Assembly: GCA_002309635.1 (NCBI GenBank)
Contig: DBXO01000039.1
Span: 35,353 to 99,352 of the forward strand
From: Ruminococcus flavefaciens
GTDB taxonomy: Bacteria > Bacillota > Clostridia > Oscillospirales > Ruminococcaceae
DNA: 64,000 nucleotides
Direction of reading: 5' to 3'
Part shown: positions 58,276-64,000 of the stretch, piece after piece
Layout: every line of letters begins with the position of its first letter
How positions within the stretch are numbered: the first letter of the stretch is position 1
Notes under the pieces: model-generated
The model's database searches: none
Told to the model about the DNA's origin: nothing
What the model saw: only the letters and a program-made list of their open reading frames with translations
Program-made: the position numbers and the translations under genes

Positions 58276-58923
58276 TCAGATGTGGGACATAACATATATC
58301 AGCAGCACTCCTGCGGCTATAAATGCGCAGAGCATGAAAGCGCCCAGTGCCTTGTAGACTGCAGTTTCTGAAAAGTAAGAATCATTGTTTTTCTTAATGT
58401 TCAGGAACACGAAAAGACCTATGATAATCAGGTTGAGTATACCCACAGTGAGCCACAATATGCTCATGCGGCTGCTGAGAAGGTCGATGTAATAGTCATC
58501 TCCGTAGCCTGAGCTGAGAGAGTTTCTTACCTTGTAGTCCATTCTCTTGACTTTTCCCTTTATCCTTACATTCTTTGTGTTTTTATATTCCCCGTCGAAG
58601 TTCTTGCCGAAATCCTTTGGGGCGCGGACTGCGAGAATGCTTTCCTCGTCTTCGGAGAGTATGTAATAGTAGTAATCGTTGCCCACAGGGATAGACCTTA
58701 CAGTGTGCTTTACCTTCAAGGCGTACTGATTTCCGCCATATACAGGAGTTCCGCTTACTATCTCGCCGCCGCTGATGCCGTTTGCAAATGCATCGTCAAG
58801 GGTTACATTTTGACCTGTAAAGCCGCGTATTCCCATTATAAAGCTTGCCACGGTTATTATGATAAAGAACAGTGCTCCCCATATTGCCGATTTTTCACTT
58901 GAACTTTTTCTGAATAATGCCAT
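58276..58923 (-). CDS. Unknown membrane protein upstream of proS
   Basis: The 215-residue protein has three membrane segments: one after a short basic start (AIWGALFFIIITVASFIMGIRG, about 13-34) and two near the end (SILWLTVGILNLIIIGLFVFL, about 153-173, and ALGAFMLCAFIAAGVLLIYV, about 191-211). The 115-residue region between (YGGNQYALKVKHTVRSIPVG and VRIKGKVKRMDYKVR) looks extracytoplasmic and strand-rich, with a possible OB-like or lipocalin-like character. No family is recognised. GGAG precedes the ATG. It lies between proS and the CNNM gene, 68 bases after the latter. Confidence 0.78.
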   Translation of the reverse strand: MALFRKSSSEKSAIWGALFFIIITVASFIMGIRGFTGQNVTLDDAFANGISGGEIVSGTPVYGGNQYALKVKHTVRSIPVGNDYYYYILSEDEESILAVRAPKDFGKNFDGEYKNTKNVRIKGKVKRMDYKVRNSLSSGYGDDYYIDLLSSRMSILWLTVGILNLIIIGLFVFLNIKKNNDSYFSETAVYKALGAFMLCAFIAAGVLLIYVMSHI

Positions 58924-58991
58924 ATCTGCAACTCCTTAATAACAATTAATGTGGTATCAACAGCTGTTGCCGATCATACCGTTCCAGAACC

Positions 58992-60317
58992 TTATTCCTC
59001 TTTTTCTTCGTCTTCTTCGGGGGCAAGCTTCTCCACGCGGCATACCTCTATGCGGTGGTGCTTTACCTCCAGTATCTCTATGCGCAGTCCTCCCGCTTCA
59101 AGGGTGAGCTGCGAACCGTCCTTGGGTATCTCGCCAAGCTCGGCTATTACGTAGCCGCCGAAAGTCTCGTACTTATCAGCGGGAAGCACTGCGTCAAGCT
59201 CCTCGCATACATCGCTGAGTGAGCTTATACCCGGTACCGTCCATACATTCTCCCCTGTCTGTTCAAGCCTTGCAGCAGGCTCGTCCTCAGGATCCTCGGC
59301 AAAGTCGCCCACAAGCTCTTCAACCAGGTCGGTAATGGTAATGATACCGCTCATTCCGCCGTATTCGTCAACTACTATGGCAAAATGGTCTGCGCCCCGC
59401 TGCTTCATCTGATCGAAGAGGCGGTCTGCTTTCATGTTCTCATGCACGAAACATGGCTCATGTACTGCGGAAGCCATTATGCTTTCCTTGCTCTTGTCCT
59501 CAAGGCGGAAGTAGTCCTTGGCGTTGAGCACGCCGATAACGTTATCCACGCTCTCTCCGCATATAGGGAACGAGGAATGTCTTGTGCGGTGGATAGTTTC
59601 CTCCCACACGCTCACATCATCGTCGTTCCACAGCACGTCAACGTCCGTTCTGTGCGTACAGACCTGCTCTGCGGTTGTATCGTCAAAGGCGAATATATTC
59701 TTGATTATGCGGTTCTCGTCCTCGTCGATAGTACCCTTTTCCGCACCTGCGTCGGACATCATAAGTATCTCTTCCTCGGTAACGGTATCGTCATCGCTCT
59801 CCGGATCTATGCCCATGAGACGGAGTATGCCGTTAGCGGTGACATTGAGCAGCCATACCAGCGGTGCGAAAAGCTTCGACACGAAGCATATCATGCCGCT
59901 CATGGCAAGAGCTATCTTTTCCGGATCCTTCATGGCGAAGCGCTTTGGTACCAGTTCGCCGAAAACAAGAGTAAAATAGGAAAGTATCAGGGTGATGAGA
60001 ACCACCGATATCTTCTTTATTACCGCTGTGGGAATGCCTGTGCCCGTCTTTGCAATGGCAGAGGTAAGCAGCTCGGAAAAGCTGTCTGCTGCAAAGGCGG
60101 CTCCTATAAAGCCTGCCAGTGTGATCGCTACCTGTATGGTAGCAAGGAAACGTGTAGGCGTATCAGTGAGCTTTTTCAGCTTTGCAGCTTTGGGGTTGCC
60201 GCTCGCCGCAAGCTTTTCAAGGCGGACATCACTTGTGGATATGACCGCCACCTCAGTACACGCAAAGAGCGCATTCAGCGCTATAAGTATTATCTGCAGA
60301 ATTATCTGCCCTATCAT
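58992..60317 (-). CDS. CNNM/CorC-family transmembrane protein with CBS domains
   Basis: The 441-residue protein is of the HlyC/CorC (CNNM, DUF21) family, linked to magnesium or other divalent cation export. The membrane domain (about 1-185) starts IILQIILIALNALFACTEVAV, followed by VAITLAGFIGAAFAAD and a third and fourth segment. Two CBS domains occupy about 210-330 (TDVDVLWNDDDVSVWEETI, then RGADHFAIVVDEYGGMSGII). The C-terminal CorC_HlyC domain runs about 350-428 (GENVWTVPGISSLSDVCEEL). GGAGG precedes the ATG, which overlaps a short upstream frame. Confidence 0.93.
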   Translation of the reverse strand: MIGQIILQIILIALNALFACTEVAVISTSDVRLEKLAASGNPKAAKLKKLTDTPTRFLATIQVAITLAGFIGAAFAADSFSELLTSAIAKTGTGIPTAVIKKISVVLITLILSYFTLVFGELVPKRFAMKDPEKIALAMSGMICFVSKLFAPLVWLLNVTANGILRLMGIDPESDDDTVTEEEILMMSDAGAEKGTIDEDENRIIKNIFAFDDTTAEQVCTHRTDVDVLWNDDDVSVWEETIHRTRHSSFPICGESVDNVIGVLNAKDYFRLEDKSKESIMASAVHEPCFVHENMKADRLFDQMKQRGADHFAIVVDEYGGMSGIITITDLVEELVGDFAEDPEDEPAARLEQTGENVWTVPGISSLSDVCEELDAVLPADKYETFGGYVIAELGEIPKDGSQLTLEAGGLRIEILEVKHHRIEVCRVEKLAPEEDEEKEE

Positions 60318-60481
60318 TATTCATATCCTCCGTAAATATAATATTTCTCTTTAACCTTGTAAAGGCACAGTCAACACAAACGATAATGCAGACCATGCCT
60401 TGATATCTTATATTCAACGGAGAACTCCGTGTAATTATCAGGATTGCTGCCGTCAGGGGCACCGTCCATTGCTGCTTTCAT
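60317..60481 (-). pseudogene. Short ORF interrupted by an in-frame TGA, coupled to the CNNM gene
   Basis: From ATG at 60481 (or 60469) the frame reads MDGAPDGSNPDNYTEFSVEY and onward for 36 codons to TGA at 60373-60371. It stays open for 17 more codons (LYKVKEKYYIYGGYE ending) to a TAA whose last base is the first base of the CNNM start (TAATG). The promoter is 24 bases upstream of the first ATG. This is what an upstream coupled small gene would look like, except for the TGA. A nonsense mutation, a sequence error or recoding are all possible. The peptide family is unknown. Confidence 0.5.
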
Positions 60482-60504
60482 CTCCTTTTTGGTATAGTAT
60501 TTTT

Positions 60505-60533
60505 ATTATAACGTATTATTGCGTTTTTGTCAA
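60505..60533 (-). promoter_or_regulatory. Promoter of the CNNM transcription unit
   Basis: On the minus strand perfect TTGACA (60533-60528), 17-base spacer, TATAAT (60510-60505). It lies 188 bases before the CNNM start, so the transcript has a long leader that includes the interrupted ORF. Confidence 0.9.
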
Positions 60534-60561
60534 GTGAACGGAACTTCATTCCGCCGCATGC

Positions 60562-60594
60562 AAAGAAAGGCTGCACTGTTGGTGCAGCCTTTTT
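60562..60594 (-). terminator. Terminator after the GH10 region
   Basis: An 11-bp perfect stem AAAGGCTGCAC/GTGCAGCCTTT with a 5-base loop ends leftward transcription just past the open frame at 60599. The run after it on the minus strand is TTTCTTTG. Confidence 0.8.
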
Positions 60595-60598
60595 AAAG

Positions 60599-61174
60599 TC
60601 AATGTGTGGATATGCCTGATGTAACGAGAGCTATCCTGCCCTCCGAGTCAAGCCTTATCTCGGCTATCTTCTCGATCGGGCTGAGCTCGTTTTTCACATA
60701 TGACGAGCCTGTCTTCAACGCAGCCGTATATACTGCAAGCACGCCGTCCTCTGCTGTAAGCACAGTCCCTGTGGACGTGAATACCTGTCTCTGATCATAG
60801 TCCATTTCAAACTTTACTACCTCGCACTTTACGGGGTCGTAGTAGCCTGCCTCTGCATTCGATGCACCCGAGCCCCATGAGCTTGTGTAGTATACCTCGT
60901 TCAGACCGTCGCTGTTGAGGTCGGCTATAGCGCAGGAGCCTGCTCCGCCGCCGCCGAAATATGAACCAAGTTCGTAATCACAGTCCTTATAGTTTAGGAT
61001 AGTCTTTCCGCTCTGTGCGAATTTTACTATCTGATAGCCGTATTTTTCCTTTATACCGGCAGGAGTTACGTCGTAACACTCGTCGTTCTTTACTGTACCG
61101 TAGTATTCCTCGTAACTTTCGAGGGGAAGCGCCGCATCTTCAGCCCTCAGCTGAAATACGACGGGCTCTGTCAG
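60599..61174 (-). pseudogene. FG-GAP/VCBS-like open frame without its own start, in the -1 frame behind GH10
   Basis: From 61174 leftward 191 codons are open and read as protein: LTEPVVFQLRAEDAALPLE, a Tyr-rich stretch, IKEKYGYQIVKF, then CAIADLNSDGLNEVYYTSSW with the DLNSDGLNE calcium-loop pattern of FG-GAP/VCBS repeats, and an ending SPIEKIAEIRLDSEGRIALV. No ATG, GTG or TTG with a ribosome site lies before the repeat. The first usable ATG at 60805 would give only 68 residues. The frame begins at the exact base where a -1 slip on T TTT TTC at the GH10 stop would enter. It may be a frameshifted extension of GH10, or a decayed neighbour. Confidence 0.6.
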
Positions 61175-63267
61175 AAAAAACTCTTTATGTTGCCGAGGAG
61201 GTACTCCTGTATGCGGAGTGCGTCGTTTGTTGTAAGTCCCTTGCTGGACTTGTCAACGTCTCCGTTTGTCTTGCCCTGTACAGTGATGCTGTGCTCGTCT
61301 GTACCGCCAACGTCAAATTTGTTGGGGTTTGCAAGGCACTGCATGATGATAACCGCATCGCCCATATCTACCTGACCGTCAACGTTTGCGTCGCCTGCCA
61401 GTGTTACAGGGAGCTCTCCTGTTACTATGGGAGCTGTAGTCTCTGCAGGCTGTGTTGTTACGGGTGCTGTTGTTGCAGTTGTCTCTGTTGTTGTAGTAGT
61501 TGTGGTAGTTGTTGTGGTAGCAGTAGTTGTAGTAGTTACCTTGTTGCCCGGGCCTGCGATAGTTGTTCTTACGGGATCGGAAGCTGTCTTGCCTTCAACG
61601 ATGGACTTGAATGCAGGCTTAGCCATGAACTCCTTGTCGAAGATGAGGGGGTTCTGTGAAGCTCTCCAGCTCTTGTGGTCTGTGATTCCCCAGAAGATGA
61701 CTGCGGAGATCTTGTCGGCATACTTCTCATAGAGGTCGAAGAGACCCTTGTAGTACTTAGCCTGTACGTCATAGTACTTATCGCCTGAGTGCTCCTGTAC
61801 AGTAGCGTCCAGCTCTGTGATCTGAACGTCAAGGCCGAGACTTGTGTACTTCTTGAGTGCGCTCTCGTACATGCCCAGTGACGGGAATGCAGCGTCAAGA
61901 CTCTGTCTTACGTCAAGGTGAGACTGCATACCGATACCGTCGATATTGCCTGCTTCCTTTATTCTCTCAGCCATCTTGCATACAGCGTCGAGCTTGCCTG
62001 TCATGTACTCGTTATAGTCGTTGTAGTAGAGCTTGCAGCCCTTGGGTGCATACTTTCTTGCATACTCAAATGCATAGTCGATGAACGAGTTATCACCGAA
62101 TACTGCTACCCAGTCGGAAGCCGCATAGTTGTTGGACTGTCCGCAGTGACCTGCCTCACGGGGCTTTCCGTCGTCTGTCCATGCCTCGTTTACAACGTCG
62201 CAGGCATAGAAGTCTACATCGGGATAGAGCTCTGTAAGTGTTGTGAAGAAGCTCTTGATATAGTTTTCCATACGCTTCTTCATCTTGTCGGGAGAAACGT
62301 AGTCCTTCTTCTCATCGTAGTCCTCCTTGAAGAACCACTCAGGTGTCTGGCTGTGCCATACAAGTGTATGAACTCTTACGGGGATACCGTACTTTCTTGC
62401 ATAGTTGAGAACGGGCTTTGCCTGTGAGAAGCTTATCTGAGGAGTCTCATCGTCGCCTGTCTCCTCGAAGTATGCAAGTGTTTTTGTCTTGTTGAGAACG
62501 TAGTCGGGTTTCATCTGGTTGCCGACTGTGATGCTCTCGCCGAAGTGCTTCTGAAGAAGGTCCATAAAGGGCTGTGAGGACATATCCTCCGGTGAAAGGG
62601 CAGTTCCTATCTTGAACTTGTCCTTGTATATCTCGCTGAGTGAGGGAAGATCGCTCTCAATTTCAACACGGGGAGCTTCTGTGATCTTTACGTCGTCGAT
62701 GAAGATGGACTCCTGTCCGCCCTCGAAATATACGTAAACGCCCTCCATGCCCTCGGAGTAGCTGATAGGAACATTCTTTATCTCAGCCCAGCCGTTTCCA
62801 CCGCCGCTGGTTGCCTGAATGTTCTGCTTGAGGTTGGAGTATGAGGTGTCTCCGTCAACACTGAACTGGAAGCTGAGAGTGGTGTTGGTGTACCATTCGC
62901 CTCTTACCGAGCATGAGAAGTAGTACTGTGTGTCAGGCTCGAGGAAGCCGTCCATGCGGAAAGCGGGACCGTGCCATGTGTCGCCTCTCTCGGTAGCGGA
63001 AAGTCCGCTGTCGCCGCTCTTGGCAGCGTCCTTTGAAATAGCAACAACTGTTGTATCATCTCCGCCTCTGTTTGACCAGTGCTCAAGGTCAGCCTCGCTC
63101 TCGAAGCCGCATTCGTATACGACCTTGCCCTCTGATGATGCAGTTTTGTTGTTTGTCAGCTGTATCTGTGCGGGTGCTACCGCATGAACAGCAGAAGCTG
63201 ATGCTGTAAGCGTCATTGCTGCACTCATAACGCCCGCTATAAGCTTCTTGAAGTTTTTTCCTCTCAT
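61171..63267 (-). CDS. GH10 endo-beta-1,4-xylanase with CBM22-like module and dockerin
   Basis: The 698-residue secreted xylanase starts at the ATG at 63267 (GGAGG 8 bases upstream). After the signal peptide (about 1-30) a CBM22-like domain covers about 35-190 (FRMDGFLEPDTQYYFSCSVR and ESIFIDDVKITEAP). The GH10 domain spans about 205-540 with HTLVWHSQTPEW, the acid/base Glu361 in CDVVNEAW and the nucleophile Glu485 in ITELDATV. A Thr-only linker precedes a dockerin (GDANVDGQVDMGDAVIIMQC; second loop NGDVDKSSKGLTTNDA), ending NIKSFF then TGA. The last sense codons form T TTT TTC, a slippery heptamer. It should be a cellulosome xylanase. Confidence 0.95.
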   Translation of the reverse strand: MRGKNFKKLIAGVMSAAMTLTASASAVHAVAPAQIQLTNNKTASSEGKVVYECGFESEADLEHWSNRGGDDTTVVAISKDAAKSGDSGLSATERGDTWHGPAFRMDGFLEPDTQYYFSCSVRGEWYTNTTLSFQFSVDGDTSYSNLKQNIQATSGGGNGWAEIKNVPISYSEGMEGVYVYFEGGQESIFIDDVKITEAPRVEIESDLPSLSEIYKDKFKIGTALSPEDMSSQPFMDLLQKHFGESITVGNQMKPDYVLNKTKTLAYFEETGDDETPQISFSQAKPVLNYARKYGIPVRVHTLVWHSQTPEWFFKEDYDEKKDYVSPDKMKKRMENYIKSFFTTLTELYPDVDFYACDVVNEAWTDDGKPREAGHCGQSNNYAASDWVAVFGDNSFIDYAFEYARKYAPKGCKLYYNDYNEYMTGKLDAVCKMAERIKEAGNIDGIGMQSHLDVRQSLDAAFPSLGMYESALKKYTSLGLDVQITELDATVQEHSGDKYYDVQAKYYKGLFDLYEKYADKISAVIFWGITDHKSWRASQNPLIFDKEFMAKPAFKSIVEGKTASDPVRTTIAGPGNKVTTTTTATTTTTTTTTTTETTATTAPVTTQPAETTAPIVTGELPVTLAGDANVDGQVDMGDAVIIMQCLANPNKFDVGGTDEHSITVQGKTNGDVDKSSKGLTTNDALRIQEYLLGNIKSFF

Positions 63268-63303
63268 AGTTAATTCCTCCAAAAAATAAATTTTTGTGTA
63301 TAT

Positions 63304-63332
63304 ATTGTAACACAATAGTGCTCATTTGTCAA
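63304..63332 (-). promoter_or_regulatory. Promoter of the GH10 gene
   Basis: On the minus strand perfect TTGACA (63332-63327), 17 bases, TACAAT (63309-63304), 36 bases before the ATG. Confidence 0.88.
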
Positions 63333-63591
63333 TGCGGGTTATGCATAATGAGCAATAAATGATCAGACTATATAAAAGGTACGGAAAATGGTCAGCTTTT
63401 GCGGCTCAAAAAGGGTGCGGAAAATATCCGCCATTCAGGCTCGTAAAATTGCACACAATTCGGCGGAATTGCTCCCCGTTTTTCTACCACGCAATATTGA
63501 AATGAAACGCGAGAACAAGAGAGATAAGGAGCATAAGTGAGAGATTCAGAGAGAAAATTGAGTATATATTAAAAAAATCCGCAAAAACCTC
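63333..63591. other. Intergenic region between the GH10 and rplM promoters
   Basis: This 259-base gap has no reading frame of note. It contains the imperfect direct repeat GGTACGGAAAAT (63378-63389) and GGTGCGGAAAAT (63414-63425), 36 bases apart, upstream of the GH10 promoter, and a purine-rich stretch near 63510-63560. Confidence 0.45.
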
Positions 63592-63620
63592 TTGACATAT
63601 GCGCTCCTATCGTGTATAAT
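63592..63620 (+). promoter_or_regulatory. Promoter of rplM
   Basis: Perfect TTGACA (63592-63597), 17 bases, perfect TATAAT (63615-63620), about 132 bases before the ATG. Confidence 0.95.
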
Positions 63621-63624
63621 TAAT

Positions 63625-63745
63625 CTTGCACTGCGGAGGAAAAGGCGTTTTTTCGGGAAGCAAGAGGCAGGTCCTTTAGCTTCTTACAGAGGCTCTGCCT
63701 CTTGTTTCCGAATCCGCTTTCCTTCCGAAATTTATTACAGGAGGA
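63625..63745 (+). promoter_or_regulatory. L13 ribosomal-protein leader
   Basis: The leader before rplM holds a long stem: CGGGAAGCAAGAGGCAG (63654-63670) pairs with CTGCCTCTTGTTTCCG (63695-63710), with inner AGC/GCT pairing around CTTCTTACAG. This position and shape fit the L13 leader of Firmicutes, by which free L13 represses its own operon. The exact family match is not tested. Confidence 0.7.
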
Positions 63746-63752
63746 AAATATT

Positions 63753-64000
63753 ATGTCAACTACACTGGCAAAACCCGCTGAAGTAAGCCGTACTTGGTAT
63801 ATCCTCGACGCTGAGGGCAAGCCCCTCGGTAGAGTTGCTGCTAAGGCTGCTCACATCCTCAGAGGCAAGCACAAGCCTACTTTCACTCCCAACGTTGATT
63901 GCGGAGACCACGTTATCGTTATCAACTGCGCTAAGGCTGTTCTCACAGGCAGAAAGCTCGAGCAGAAGAAGTACTACTGGCACACAGGCTGGATCGGCGG
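63753..64000 (+). CDS. rplM: 50S ribosomal protein L13 (partial, right edge)
   Basis: Only the first 82 residues are present. L13 is a large-subunit protein that is among the first to assemble. The chain starts MSTTLAKPAEVSRTWYILDA, followed by GKPLGRVAAKAAHILRGKHK, FTPNVDCGDHVIVINCAKAV and GRKLEQKKYYWHTGWIGG, which match the family's N-terminal half. The family is about 145 residues, so roughly 60 are missing beyond the window. CAGGAGG lies 8 bases before the ATG. rpsI probably follows, as is usual. Confidence 0.98.
   Translation, partial: MSTTLAKPAEVSRTWYILDAEGKPLGRVAAKAAHILRGKHKPTFTPNVDCGDHVIVINCAKAVLTGRKLEQKKYYWHTGWIG

Noticed and set aside
60371..60400. Selenocysteine insertion element at the TGA of the small ORF
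   Set aside because: Only a weak CCTT-TAC-AAGG hairpin follows; it lacks the usual bacterial SECIS form, so recoding by selenocysteine is not claimed.
1..64000. CRISPR arrays, rRNA genes, insertion sequences, prophage
   Set aside because: No regularly spaced repeats, no rRNA sequence, no transposase or phage-like genes were found in the window.

Overview
The window looks like a chromosome segment from a fibre-degrading Ruminococcus (Oscillospiraceae, Clostridia), probably close to R. flavefaciens. The evidence is four secreted plant-cell-wall hydrolases (two GH9, one GH5, one GH10) that carry Thr- or Ser-rich linkers and C-terminal type I dockerins of the DAVLIMQSLANPNKYG kind, so they are built to dock onto a cellulosome. 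Firmicute-style fatty-acid genes (fabK, no fabI), an L13 leader before rplM, and consensus TTGACA-17-TATAAT promoters with strong GGAGG ribosome sites agree with this. No scaffoldin or cohesin gene lies in the window, and the species is an inference.

Layout. 1-8212 (minus): type II fatty-acid synthesis operon fabH-fabK-(64 aa)-fabG-fabF-accB-(two related membrane proteins)-fabZ-accC-accD, with accD running off the left edge. acpP is absent from its usual place. 8499-14250 (plus): fabD, aroE, an unknown gene, aroK, an amidohydrolase and a secreted LRR protein with a different kind of dockerin, mostly overlapping or closely spaced. 14430-15902: guaB. 16102-21357 (minus): three lipoproteins, typA and two YcxB-like membrane proteins. 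21519-21855 (minus): tRNA-Pro, tRNA-Thr and tRNA-Tyr. 22036-24386 (minus): a small acidic membrane protein, rsmE and a VanY-type carboxypeptidase.

24776-35060 (plus): an orphan solute-binding lipoprotein, two GH9 cellulases, secG, rnr and a lipoprotein. 35128-40596 (minus): a Na/Pi cotransporter with a PhoU domain and a large YfhO membrane protein. 40966-54874 (plus): glmM, a Wzz-like protein, the GH5-dockerin enzyme, a CpsB-type phosphatase, a CapD-type epimerase, a FliB-family Cys-rich protein and two membrane-anchored LRR proteins. 55080-63267 (minus): an EF-Tu-domain-2-like protein, rnhA, an AT-rich unknown gene, proS, a membrane protein, a CNNM/CorC protein and the GH10-dockerin xylanase with an out-of-phase reading frame behind it. 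63753-end (plus): rplM.

The main themes are envelope construction (lipid, peptidoglycan precursor, exopolysaccharide) and surface or secreted plant-fibre degradation. Tandem paralogous pairs recur (membrane pair in the fab operon, YcxB pair, lipoprotein pair, GH9 pair, LRR pair). The observations most worth checking are a slippery T TTT TTC sequence directly at the GH10 stop that leads into a 191-codon open frame, an rnhA that can only be full length if it starts at ATC, and a small coupled ORF interrupted by TGA in the leader of the CNNM gene.
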